Shown: positions 1 to 9,845, counted from the first letter of the stretch. The stretch: DNA of 64,000 nt from Chelonoidis abingdonii (GCF_003597395.2 NC_133770.1:295867618-295931617), one strand, 5' to 3'. A program made the numbers and translations. Notes: generated by a model from the sequence alone, not told the origin.

Positions 1-185
1 TCCAGCTTCTTGTCCACTGTAACCCTAAGTCCTTTTCTGCAGAACTGCTGCCTACCCATTCAGTTCCTAGTCTGTAGCAGTGCATGGGATTCTTCCGTCC
101 AAAGTGCACGACTCTTCACTTGCCCTTGTTGGACCTCATGAGATTTCTTTTGGCACAATCCTCTAATTTTTCTAGGGTATTGTGC
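1..185 (-). repeat. CR1 LINE fragment (reverse-transcriptase C-terminal region)
   Basis: This matches, with point differences, the stretch at about 19256-19440 of the longer CR1 copy in this same window. On the minus strand it is the part just after the reverse-transcriptase core. It is cut off by the window edge on one side and by an older CR1 copy on the other. It is a dead fragment. Confidence 0.8.
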
Positions 186-189
186 AGAC

Positions 190-835
190 TCAGATTCAGA
201 GAATTTAAGGCCAGAAAGGGCCATTAATTAGATCATCTAGTCTGACTTCCTATATGACACAGGCCATTACATTTCATCCCGTTACCTCTATATGGTGCCC
301 AGTAACTTGTGTCTGACCAAAGACTATCGTCCAGAAGGGCAGTCCGTTTTGATTTGAAGACATCAAAAGACAGAATTCACCACTTCCCTTGATGGTTTGT
401 GTCAATGGTTAATTGCACTCTCTGCTAAAAATAAAAAAAAGTCTTATTTCTAAATTGAATTTGTCTGTCTTCAGCTTTCAGCCACTGGTTCTTGTGATGC
501 TGTTCTCCGCTAATTACAAGGCCCTTTACAACTCAGTTTTCCCATTTTGCAAGTCCTTAGATACTATAATCAAGTCACCTCTGTGAGACCACCCTATCCT
601 CATTATTTACTACATCACCACTCTTGGTGTTACCTGCAAATCTTATCAGCATTGATTTTATATTTATTTCTTGTTCACTGATGAAAACATGGGGACTTGT
701 ATTGTTCCCGGTAGAACCCCACTAGAAATGCCCTCATAGATGATGATTTCCAATGACAAACTATTAGATTTGTCAATTAGCTACTTCTTAATCCACTAAG
801 CACGTACTTCAAAAAATTAGCACTATACAGTATCA
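190..835 (-). repeat. Older, diverged CR1 LINE 3' part
   Basis: On the plus strand it starts with the CR1 3'-end signature about a coloured or noted region (ggccagaaagggccattaat, then atcatctagtctgacttcc). It runs into sequence equivalent to the CR1 reverse transcriptase near 600-800 (gtagaaccccactagaa). The same older subfamily recurs at 33355-33885 and 49155-49660. It carries many indels and no usable reading frame. Confidence 0.75.
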
Positions 836-837
836 CT

Positions 838-1412
838 AAGGCTGTGTGTCTGTCATAAATTCCATGATTCTCTGTGATCTCTGTGACTTCTGCAGCAGCC
901 GGGCAGCCCCTGGGCCAGCAGCAGGAGTGTGGGTGTGGGAGGGGGCTCAGGGCTGGGGCAGGGGGTTAGGGAGCAGGGGGATGCTCACCTGAGGGAGTAC
1001 CCAGCTCCCACCAGCATATCCCCACAGCTCCTGAGCAGAGAGGCCGGGGGGCTGCACGCCCACAGGCACTACCTCCACAGTTCCTATTGGCTGTGGTTTC
1101 CGTCCAGTGGATGCTGTGCCTGCTAAGCCAGCACTTGTGGCGGAAGCAGCACATGGAGTCCCCCTGGCCACTCCTCCCCATAGGAACCTGCCCTCCCCCC
1201 AGCACCAATAGGGGTGCTAGGCTGTGCAGCACGGCCTGCCTCCCCACCCTAGCACCAGGGGGGGTCCTGGGTCACCCTCTTCCCCTCATAGCCCAAGTTT
1301 TAATTAGGGGTATACAGTACACATCATGGACAGGTCACAGGCCATGAAATTTTGTTTACTGCCATGACCTGTCCATGACTTTTACTAAAAATACTGCAGC
1401 CACCCTAGTGGA
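838..1412. mobile_element. Non-autonomous DNA transposon relic with inverted ends
   Basis: The left end reads as a run of 'ccatgatt..tgtgac..ctgtgactt' and the right end as 'gtcacaggccatgaaatttt..ccatgacctgtccatgactt', which are imperfect inverted versions of each other around a GC-rich core. The reading frames inside it (929-1347) are by-products of the GC-rich core. I recognise the general type from reptile genomes but cannot name the family, and I did not resolve a target duplication. Confidence 0.45.
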
Positions 1413-2268
1413 GATTTTACTGTGCACTTAAAGGAAATTCAGCTGCACTTCCCAGCTGGAAGAAAGCTTCTTGCAGGGTTTAGAATGGAACAAGAAAATG
1501 AGGAAGAAGCCCCCCCGAAAGGATTCCCTGTATCCAGAGCAAACAAAACTCTCATACACCTGCTACTGTTGAAAAATTTCAACGTTTTGCCTGATTTAAA
1601 ACCTACTCTCTCTTGCACTAACAGAAAAAGGAACAATTAATCTTGATTCAGCAAAACTTTCCGAAATCCCAGTCCTGAAAAATAATAAATTCATTTACAA
1701 ACAAACAAGCACCAGAGAACTCAATTAAGAGATAATCATCGACAAATATACATACTGGGATACAAAACAAGACATCAAGCATGCTGGACTCCTGACATAA
1801 TTTTCACTGCAGGACGGGTACCCCCAGGGCTAAAGTCCCTTTTGTGCAGCCAAACAGATCTTCATGGGTTTGCAGGTGGCTACACATGCTCCCTGAAAGA
1901 TCAGCCTCTGTAAATGTTAACCCTCTTCCCAAGAATTGCGAGGAAGCTGCTTCTTATGCCATTCAAATGATTAAATGGAAACTAGTAGGAGATCTCAGAA
2001 TGACATTACTGAAAGCAAGTTCTCTACAGCCCTTTCAGGGCCATAAGAGTCCCCAAAAGTACACAGTCCACCACACCCCAGAAAGCCCACCACATTCTTT
2101 CTAGCTGAAAAGAACTGGAAAGGAACTCCCTCTGAATTACAAACACTACACTCCTTCATTGAGGGGAGCAGCTGTGCCCATCAGTAAATCTAAGGCAATG
2201 CTCCAGCAGAGCACAAGGACTCCATAGCACTCCCAGCTGGATCCTCTTGAAGTCAACAGGAGCACAGG
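1413..2268. other. Intronic sequence with nothing recognised
   Basis: AT-rich, non-repetitive-looking sequence. Short frames exist but show no splice context, domain or codon pattern. It most likely belongs to an intron or flank of the TSNARE1 locus. Confidence 0.5.
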
Positions 2269-2276
2269 CTGTTGAC

Positions 2277-2609
2277 CAGGGTTTCTCAAACAGGGGTTGC
2301 CACTTGTGTAGAGAAAGCCCCTGGCAGGCCTGGCTGGTGTGTTTACTTGCCCTGTCCACAGGTCCGGCTGATCGCGGCTCCCACTGGCAGCAGATTACTG
2401 CTCTGGGCCAGTGAGAGTTGCTGGAAGTGGTGGCCAGTACGTCCCTCGGCCCACGCTGCTTCCAGCAGCTCCCACTGGCCCAGAGCAGTGATCCGCAGCC
2501 AGTGAGAGCCATGATCGGCCAGACCTGCGGACGGGGCAGGTAAACAAACCAGCCCAGCCCGCCAGGGACTTTCCCTATAGAAGTGGTGACCCCTGTTTGA
2601 GAAACCCTG
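2277..2609. mobile_element. Foldback hAT MITE with perfect 8-bp target duplication
   Basis: The element begins cagggtttctcaaacagggg and ends with its inverted counterpart (cccctgtttgagaaaccctg). It is flanked on both sides by CTGTTGAC (2269-2276 and 2610-2617). The inverted arms run most of its length, so the 333-bp element can fold into one long hairpin around about 2430-2450. An 8-bp duplication and CAG..CTG ends are typical of hAT. It contains no coding capacity. A truncated relative lies at 14243-14388. Confidence 0.93.
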
Positions 2610-2617
2610 CTGTTGAC

Positions 2618-3128
2618 TGTAATGGGACCAGCATCTGGCCACAGGAAATGAGGAGGTAACATCTGTGGAGAGGTATCAAACCTGGGAATTCCACTTGGCA
2701 TTACTACAGAGCTTTATCACTATGGGCCACCAGGACAGCCCATAAATATGGCTTAAAGATGATTTTAAGTGTCCTAATTAATGTGTATATTTAAAGCTTA
2801 GGCACTAAAATCCAATTAAGTACAACACAGAGTGAAAATTAATTCTTTAATTATTCTAGGTTTCTTGCTAAATCTTTCACAGCTTAGTTTTCCATCAGCC
2901 AGGAGCACTGATCCTTGGCACTGCCACTTTGCTTTCCAGGAGAAAATGTCTTTACCTTCTCCAGCTGAAATAGGAGACAACCTACAGTTGCCCAAAGATA
3001 CTGTGGCCCAAGCAGTTAGCAAGGCTCTGAATATTGGCCGAGTTGTTTCCATTAGGAGAAGAAATTGAAGACACAAGTCAAATATTTCTTTGATGAAATC
3101 TTGTTTATTTACAACAAATGTTCACAAA
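2618..3128. other. Unassigned intronic sequence next to the Harbinger element
   Basis: AT-rich unique-looking sequence. The last three bases (AAA, 3126-3128) repeat after the Harbinger right end at 8696-8698 and may be that element's target duplication. Confidence 0.5.
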
Positions 3129-3335
3129 GGGTTTGGCTACACTGGAGAATTGCAGCGCTGGTGGTGGGTTTAAAGCGCTGCAACTTACTCAACAGTCCAC
3201 ACTTGCAAGGCACATACAGCGCTGCATCTCCCTGGCTGCAACACTGGCTGTACTTCTGCTTTGCCTGGGGTATAACGATTGCAGCGCTGGTGATGCAGCG
3301 CTGCTCCGCCAGTGTGGCCACCAAAAGCGCTGTAA
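3129..3335. repeat. Harbinger left terminal region with AGCGCT palindrome array
   Basis: AGCGCT occurs at 3154, 3174, 3218, 3283, 3297 and 3326, usually embedded in GCAGCGCTG. The stretch ccagtgtggccacc near 3309-3322 is found inverted at the right end (tgtggccacactgc). This density of a six-base palindrome is far above chance and suggests transposase or Myb-protein binding sites. Confidence 0.75.
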
Positions 3336-3515
3336 TTGGCCTCCAGAGTATTCGAGGTAGCCCAGAATGCCTGTTCAGCCACTCTGCTCATCAGTTCGCA
3401 CTCTACTTCCCTGGCCCCAGGTGACCCCCCCTTTAAATGCCCCAGGAATTTTAAAAATCCCCTTCCTGTTTGCTCAGCCAGGTGTGGAGTGCAATCAGAA
3501 TCTTTCCAGGTGACC

Positions 3516-3869
3516 ATGCCTCCACACGCCAAATGAGCCCCAGCATGGAGTAATGGCGAGTTGCTGGACCTCATCAGTGTTTGGGGTGAGGAAGCTGTGC
3601 AGTCACAGCTGCGCTCCAGCCATAGGAATTACGATACCCATGGGCAGATCTCAAGGGCCATGCTGGAAAGGGGCCATGACCGGGATGCGGTGCAGTGCAG
3701 GGTTAAAGTAAAGGAGCTGCGGAGTGCCTATTGCAAAGCCCGCGAGGGAAACCGCCACTCCGGTGCTGCCCCCACGACCTGCCGTTTTTATAAGGAGCTG
3801 GACGCGATACTTGGGGGTGACCCCACTGCCAATCCGACGACCATGATGGACACTTCAGAGTGGGGGTGA
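3516..3869 (+). pseudogene. Harbinger Myb/SANT-like DNA-binding protein gene, broken
   Basis: In Harbinger elements the second gene encodes a Myb/SANT-like (trihelix) protein that binds element ends and helps bring the transposase into the nucleus. An ATG at 3516 opens a frame that hits TGA at codon 7 (3534), exactly where CGA to TGA decay would occur, and then stays open from about 3537 to the stop at 3867-3869. The open part shows the expected helices with conserved tryptophan and acidic clusters: WGEEAVQS, then QCRVKVKELRSAYCKARE, then TCRFYKELDAILGG. After 3869 the acidic linker is frameshifted and fades by about 4040. It shares an origin with the N-terminal domain attributed to TSNARE1, but this copy is a transposon gene, not an exon. 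Confidence 0.82.
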
Positions 3870-4107
3870 GGGGGAGCGGGGGGGGGAGGAAACCGAGACT
3901 GAGGGTACTGGGGTGAAGGGAGATACCCCAGAGTCCCAGGAGGCATGCAGCCAGGAGCTCCTCAAGCCAGAAGGAAGGTAGCCAGTCGCAGCAGCCAGTA
4001 CTTGGTGAAGGACAAGCAGAGGAGCGGGTTCCTGGTAAGCAGCTTTTATTTTCAGGATGGAAATGTTTCGGGAGAGGGGGTGGAGTTAAGGCTGCATGCA
4101 TGCATGC

Positions 4108-4329
4108 CTAGATGTGGAATAGACCATTGATGTGGTCTATCGCGTTGCGGTAATCGGCCTCAGTAATCTCTTCAAAAGTTTCAGCCAAAGCGTGGGCAAT
4201 GCGCTTGCGCAAGTTTATAGGGAGAGCCACTGTGGTCCTTGTCCCAGTCAGGCTAACGCGTCCGCGCCACTGAGCTGTGAGGGTGGGGGCGACCATTTGC
4301 TGCGGAGCAGCGAAGGAGCAGAGCTGCAT
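4108..4329 (-). CDS. Small well-preserved minus-strand ORF inside the Harbinger element
   Basis: The 73-residue frame ends in a compact, protein-like segment (KRIAHALAETFEEITEADYR followed by NAIDHINGLFHI and a stop). Its codons look more constrained than the noisy sequence to its left in reading order. It is antisense to the Myb-like gene and lies downstream of the transposase in the same direction. It could be the C-terminal exon of a third element gene or part of another repeat captured here. I do not recognise the family and would not assign a function. The upstream (5') extension is lost in the anomalous patch that begins near 4440. Confidence 0.35.
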   Translation of the reverse strand: MQLCSFAAPQQMVAPTLTAQWRGRVSLTGTRTTVALPINLRKRIAHALAETFEEITEADYRNAIDHINGLFHI

Positions 4330-4439
4330 AGCGGGCGCAGGCAGAGAGACCTGATTCTGTACGAAGAAACTCTCAGCTCCGCGAGGATAAGCTCAGCCAG
4401 CAGTCGCCAGATGCAGAGCGTGGAACCTCCAGATTAACC

Positions 4440-5838
4440 CAGTGAACATGCTAGAGATACACGTCGACCATGCAATCTCTCCGCGCAACGCACACAGTCT
4501 GCGTGCAGCTTCCAGCAATGCACAGACCAGTTGAGCCTCATGCATCCAGGATCACATATTCACACTTCGCACACCTTCCATCTCCCTTACTACCGAGCCA
4601 CGGGACTTCTCTTGCGGAGCGTCGTCGAGTCGACCGGTAGTGGATCTGCGTCGGGGTGCTATGCCGGAACACGCTTATGCTACGCGGGTCGAGACTCACC
4701 ATCTGATTATAGTAGCGGAGAGTCGCCTGGCGACGCTCGCACGAGCGCACTGCCCAGGCTCATTTTGTCATCGCACTTAATTTAACAGTATATCGATTGT
4801 GCGCGACATGTGTTCACTCGTACACGGATCGAATGTTCGCCCTATGTACTAGAGACCGCTCACTTTGTACTAGTACGCGACTCTGGTCTTGCATAGAAAC
4901 TTACATACATCGCTTGACGGATCGAAATCAGCCTTCCAACGTAACGAAGAAAGAATTGTGACCCATCACAGGCAGTGGTAGACTCAGAGTTAGCGACAGA
5001 GGAGAGTCTAGGGAGGCTGTAGCTAGGGACGGAGGAAAAAAATGGCAGCGAGTGGAGGGAAGATAGCAGGATGGATAAGGATATTTGCTAAGAGGTATAA
5101 ATGCCATATAGCAGGCCGTATAAGGCCTCCTTGGTCTGAGGCGTAACTAGGCCAGCTAAAGGGCCGAGACCAAGTTGGGCGTGTCGGCGTGACACGGCAG
5201 CTATGCAGGCAGAGCAACTGTGCTGACCGTTACATCACCCTGTCCCAAAAGCACCTCACTATGGTAGCCCAAGATGCCTTACTCACGCTCAAAACCCCCT
5301 TCTCGCAGCATCCAGGTTCTTACCACCTCAGTCTTCGGCGAGCATGCTTGCTCGAGTGCGTCCCGATAGATATTCTTATATCATTTCAATTACCAGCCCG
5401 AGACACGACCCTTACTGTGAGTTGTTGGTCTATCATCTCCAAGGAGAAGGCGTCCCGCTCACCGATGGCAGACAGTGTTCATCCTGAGTGAGCAGCCACG
5501 AGTCATATGGATGACAGCGAGCTAGATTACCATGGACAGGACATATTCAAGTGAGAGCGCTCAGACGAGGAAGGTCACGGTAGTTCATTCGGGAAGGGAT
5601 ATATGGAGGTCAAGAGCACACTGAGGAAGAGTGTGAGGCCATCCGTAGGAGGCCCATCTGCCGGCTTTTCATCGATACTTTCTTGCATAGAGTTTCTTGC
5701 ATTTTACCAGATAGATGTAGCGACGAGGACAGTGACGAGATCGATCAGCCAAGGAAAACAGCACTGTAGTCAACATTGCGATTGTAACCACTGACTTCAC
5801 TCCCGTGCAGGCACCAAACATTACTGTTGCTTCAGCCT
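4440..5838. other. Anomalous CpG-dense, scrambled-looking patch
   Basis: From about 4440 to 5838 CpG dinucleotides are frequent (for example eight or more in 4621-4680 and again in 4681-4740), whereas most lines elsewhere carry none to two. Homopolymers are short, and no frame or repeat can be followed for long. A few scraps look like the tail of the Myb-like gene (for example around 5290-5330, a frame reading SQHPGSY). Two explanations fit: an unpolished noisy-read segment in the assembly, or unusual sequence inside the transposon. Confidence 0.55.
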
Positions 5839-6202
5839 CTATCTACTCCCGCTCAAGGCATCGTTCCTATTGCTGGTAGCCTGTGCTAGGCCTCTTGCGT
5901 GGGAGCCCCCACCCTGCCCTCTAATGGCTGGTGCAAATTCAGCCTCCAGGCGCTGAACCCGGAGGTCCTTCCGACTGAATGTTTCACCCTTGCTCTTCAC
6001 ATATAATATGGAGGGTAAAGCCATGCGGAATAACCACAGGATGCTGCTTTTCCCCAAGTCTAGCTTCCCATAACAGAGATCTCCCAGCGGCCCTTTAAAC
6101 AGACTGAAAGCACATTCCACAGTCATCAGCACCCGCTCAGCCCTGTAGTTGAACCGGCCTTGCCTCATTGTCAAGCCTTCCTGTATACGGGTTTTCATGA
6201 GC

Positions 6203-7108
6203 TGTCATAAGTAGATAAGGTAGGTAAGGGTTAATTCTGCTTTTACTGTAAAGGGTTTACAAAGGAACCAAAACACCTGACCAGAAGACCAATCAGGAAA
6301 CCGGATTTTTTCAAAAGTAAGGGGGGGAAACCTCTGAGGTTTTGGCTTTGTGCCCCTGGGTCTTTTGTGTTCTCCCAGCTAGGGAGGAAACAGCTTTCCT
6401 GCTAAACTCTATTCTTTCTAATATTCTCCTAACAAAGTGTGAGTAACAAAGGCCAAACAAAGAATAGGCTGTTAATTGCTTTTGTGTTTGTATTTAACAT
6501 GTGTGTTGTAACTGTGGCTGAACTGGTTTAAAGGGGGCTACTTTTTAAATCAGACTGTTTATCCAATATTTTCTTATAAGCAAGAGCCTGTATTGAGTTT
6601 CTTAATGCAGTATTATTGTTCGTATTTTCTTCTTTTTTTTTATAAGTTTTCTTTTTTTAAACCTGGTTGAGGTTTTTGGTTTTCCTCTGGTGAGCATACG
6701 AAAGGGAGTAGAAAAATCTCTTTATTATAGCTTTAACATAGATTTGAAGGCATCGCCTCCAGGGGAGGGTGATTTTCCCTCTTGGTTTTGCCTTCAAGGG
6801 TTAAGTATGGCATCGCCCAGGCTCACCCAGGGAGGGAAGGGGGGGAGCAGATAACGAGGAGACAAGGGGGAGGAACGTTTTCCGTTGAGATAGAGACCCA
6901 GGGGCTGGGTCTTGGGGGTCTTCCAGGAAGTTGGGGAGTCCACAAGAGGGGGTCCCAAAGGAGTATTTGGGGAATCCAGGCTGATAAGAGCCTAATTCTA
7001 TCTGGTGGCAGCAGTAAAATCCAAGCTGGTAGTGAGCTTGAGGAGGTTCAGATAAACACTCCAGATGTTGAACTCTAAGTCCAGATTTGAAGACCGACGT
7101 TTATTACA
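6203..7108 (+). mobile_element. Solo LTR of an LTR retrotransposon/endogenous retrovirus, nested in the transposase
   Basis: It starts TGTCATAAGTAGATAAGG and is alignable along its length with the LTR at 40631-41479. Shared marks include ggttaat near the start, cacctgaccag..accaatcagga, an A/T-rich middle, 'ggtggcagc' near the right end and a terminal ttaca. The flanks atgagc (6197-6202) and tagagc (7109-7114) are an imperfect target duplication. No internal genes are present, so it is a solo LTR. It lies in the same orientation as the 40631 copy but is more diverged. Confidence 0.75.
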
Positions 7109-7284
7109 TAGAGCCAATGCATTAAACGGTAAGCGGGGTCTCCAAGGATCACAATGGGCATTTCCAACGTCCCTACTGTGATCTGCGTCTGGGAAAAAGT
7201 CCCGGCCTGCACTTCCCTGACACAGGCCACTGTTCTGAAAAGAACATGCGTGCATCAATGCACCTTTCCAAGGCCAGCTGTGTA

Positions 7285-7648
7285 CAGGCTGGCGCTATCC
7301 ATTTAGGCAAGCCTAGCAAATCGCCTAGGGCCCCCGGATTATTTGGGGGGGCGGCCATTTTCCGAGAGGGGCAGCAAGCAGCCCCGTTTGACCTGCCAGA
7401 CATCCTGCGGAGGGTCCGGCTCACGGTCCGCCTCCGGTGGGAGCTGCGCCAGTCATGCGCCTGCGGACGGTCGGCTGCTTGCATGGCTCTGGTGGACATC
7501 CCACCAGGCAATGCTCGGCAGTCCGCCGAGCACAGACCAAAGGACCTCTGCAGGAAGACTGTGGCAGCTCCACCGGACCGCGGGATCAGCGCGGGGGGCG
7601 GCAAAAGGCATGCACTTAGAGTGGAAGAAACCTCTAGTGCTGGTCCTG
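7285..7648. mobile_element. hAT-like MITE nested in the Harbinger transposase
   Basis: It begins caggctggcgctatccattt and ends ctagtgctggtcctg, inverted versions of each other. It is the same family as the cleanly bounded copy at 56822-57136 (shared 'atttaggca..cctag..atcgccta' followed by a GC-rich body). Its 8-bp flanks do not match, so the insertion is old or the edges have been altered. Confidence 0.7.
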
Positions 7649-8559
7649 CCTTAATGTCAATGGAACGCCCACGGTGATCCACAAGCGCCTGGAGAACCAT
7701 AGAGAAATATCCCTTCCAATTAATGTACTCGGATGCTAGGTGGGGTGGTGCCAAATAGGAATATGCGTCCCATCTATCGTGCCTCCACAGTTAGGGAAAC
7801 CCATTTGTGCAAAGCCATCCAGAATGTCCTGTGCGTTCCCCAGAGTCATGGTTCTTCTTAGCAGGATGCAATTAATGGCCCTGCAAACTTGCATCAACAC
7901 GATTCCAATGGTCGACCTTCCCACTCCAAACTGGTTCACGACCGATCGGTAGCTGTCTGGAGTTGCCAGCTTCCAGACTGCAATAGCCATCCGCTTCTCC
8001 ACCGGCAGGACAGCTCTCAATCTCGTGTCCTTGCGCCGCAGGGTGGGGGCGAGCTCAGCACATAGTCCCATTAGAAGGGTTTTTCTCATCCGAAAGTTCT
8101 ACAGCCACTGCTCGTCATCCCAGACTTCCATGACGATATGATCCCACCACTCACTGCTTGTTTCCCGAGCCCAAAAGCAGCATTCCACGGTGCTGAGCAT
8201 TTCCGTGAATGCCACAAGCAATTTAGTGTCATATGCATCAGGCAACTTGATATCATCGTCGGACTGCTCACTGTCACTTTGGAGCTGAAGGAATAGCTCA
8301 ACTGCCAAACGTGATGTGCTGGCGACACTCATCAGAAAAGTCCTCAGCAGCTTGGACTCCATTTCCCACAGAAATCACGCTGCACAGAAACCGTTCAGAG
8401 ACTCACAATGGCGCCAAACATGGACAGGAAAAACAGTGACTGCTGGGATGTGAAGCGATGCACCACGGGGCGTTGGGACAGGAAGCGGAATGACCCGCAC
8501 ACTTCCATCCCCTTCCCACAACCCACGGCGCCAAAATGGGACGAAGTGCTCTGTGGGAT

Positions 8560-8695
8560 AGCTGCCCACAATGCACCACTCCCAACAGCGCTGCAAATGC
8601 TGCAAATGTGGCCACACTGCAGCGCTTTCCCTACACAGCTGTACGAAGACAGCTGTAACTCCCAGCGCTGTACAGCTGTAAGCGTAGCCATACTC
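8560..8695. repeat. Harbinger right terminal region
   Basis: AGCGCT occurs at 8587, 8621 and 8664. The inverted counterpart of the left-end block (tgtggccacactgcagcgct) lies at about 8607-8626. The end cgtagccatactc is inverse to the left terminus. The flanking AAA at 8696-8698 repeats the AAA before the left end. Confidence 0.75.
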
Positions 8696-8698
8696 AAA

Positions 8699-9589
8699 GT
8701 CCTGATTCTCTGAACACAGTATGAAACAAACACTACAGGCAGTTTCCTTGTTCTCCATTTGCAAGCAAGTCTTGTGCCCCAAGCAGCTCTGTTTCTCTGC
8801 TCCCTCTCAGGGACATTCTCAGGATTTCTTCTCTTGCTTTCTGCCTCTCTTACAGACATAATGAATCAATTCCCTAGCCCCTGTATTTGCAACCAGTCAC
8901 AGGGCAAGACCTCAGATCACTCCATTAGCCCTGCTCAGCTTTTGCCACTGGGCTGATTTCCTTGGATGGCAGCTTCCATTGTCCCCAGCTATCATACTGA
9001 ATAAAGGAGCTAAATTGTTTCTTCCATTTAAGCTTGAAAGGGTGCTTAAAGCCAAGCGGTGTGCTAAGTAGGTCTGTAATTAGCTATAGATCAAACCTGC
9101 TTCATGGAAGCCATTATTGTCTCCTAGCACAGCAATATTACCATCCCCGAGGTCTGTGCTATGTCCTTATTAGTTTCTCATCTAGGAAGGTAAAAAGCCT
9201 GTTCATGTTGGGGCACATTTTGAATCTGCTGCTTGTTCACTTTACATCTGTTTCTTCTAATGCAAGGCCTTAATTATTTATTTTGACAGCTTGCATTGTT
9301 TTGTGAACAATTACACTTTGACATGTATTGTGCTTAAAATAAGCTTGGCAGCACAAATTAGGTTTCTAAATTCCCCATAGATTAATAAAGAAGAAAGCAT
9401 TTTAGGGTGGTATGGTGATTCTGTAGGGCCCTGCAACAGCCCTATAGAGGATTTTGGGGCATGGGGTCACTTCTAAGCTGACATGGCTGCAGGTGAAAAG
9501 TGCCCCTGGGCGAGTACCTTAAATCCTGTTCTGAAAGGATCATCTCTAAAGATAAAGTATCAGTAATAGGAAGAGGAGTACAAGAGCAC
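8699..9589. other. Unique intronic/flanking sequence, possible conserved non-coding stretch at 9000-9380
   Basis: No known repeat was recognised. The part from about 9000 to 9380 is AT-rich, repeat-free and dense in homeobox-like TAATTA and SOX-like motifs, including the dyad ATTGTTTTGTGAACAAT near 9296-9312. This look is common in conserved non-coding elements, but conservation cannot be judged here. Confidence 0.3.
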
Positions 9590-9845
9590 CTAGTGACCCC
9601 AACAGAGATCAGGTCCCCTTTGTCCTATGTGCTGTATGTAATACATACTGAGAGACAGGTCCCTGCCTCATAGAGTTTGCAGCCTTACTAGAAAACAGAA
9701 AAAGGTGTGGGAGAAAGGAAGCATTATTATCCCCATTTTACAGATGGGAAACTGAGTCAAAGAGTGATTAAGTGACTTGTCCAAGTGACACAGGAACTCC
9801 GTGACAGAGCAGGGAACCAAAAACAGATCTGAATCCCCATCAAAT
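9590..9845 (-). repeat. MIR SINE
   Basis: The core tattatccccattttacagatgggaaactgagtcaaagagtgattaagtgacttg is the reverse complement of the MIR core. It is followed by the expected 'cacaggaact..gcagggaacc' segment. It is ancient and diverged. Confidence 0.75.

Larger units (their letters stand above)
5839..8362 (-). pseudogene. PIF/Harbinger DDE transposase (HARBI1-like), interrupted
   Basis: Read on the minus strand, the frame starts near 8362 (MESKLL..) with an acidic N-terminal region. It meets a TAG in place of a glutamine codon near 8100, then continues from 8098 with a helix-turn-helix-like stretch (SYRSVVNQFGVGRSTIGIV). Next comes the first catalytic Asp in CGGTIDGTHIPI (about 7750-7790). 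The nested element 7285-7648 interrupts it. The following part keeps the second Asp context (ILGDPAY, near 7130-7150) only across frame changes. The LTR at 6203-7108 splits it again. The C-terminal piece (6198-5839) holds the catalytic Glu in MTVECAFSLFKG. It would have encoded the cut-and-paste nuclease of the element. Stops, frameshifts and two insertions make it non-functional. Confidence 0.87.
3129..8695. mobile_element. Decayed autonomous PIF/Harbinger transposon with nested insertions
   Basis: The left end gggtttggctacact is matched in inverted form by the right end (cgtagccatactc, 8683-8695). The flanks share AAA, which fits a 3-bp Harbinger target duplication. Inside are the two genes expected of this superfamily: a Myb/SANT-like DNA-binding protein read on the plus strand (from 3516) and a DDE transposase read on the minus strand (8362 down to 5839). 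Both ends carry copies of the palindrome AGCGCT (six in the left 210 bp, three in the right 110 bp), plausible subterminal binding sites. A solo LTR (6203-7108) and a hAT-like element (7285-7648) have inserted into the transposase gene. The element is inactive. Confidence 0.88.

Noticed and set aside
5189..5491. 100-residue plus-strand ORF in the anomalous patch
   Set aside because: The surrounding sequence behaves like noise. Only a few residues resemble the tail of the Harbinger Myb-like protein.
7285..7648. Target duplication for the nested hAT-like element
   Set aside because: The flanks (gctgtgta and ccttaatg) do not match, so no duplication is claimed.
7173..7754. 193-residue minus-strand ORF that could look like a single gene
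   Set aside because: It is a chance fusion of transposase fragments through the nested hAT-like element.
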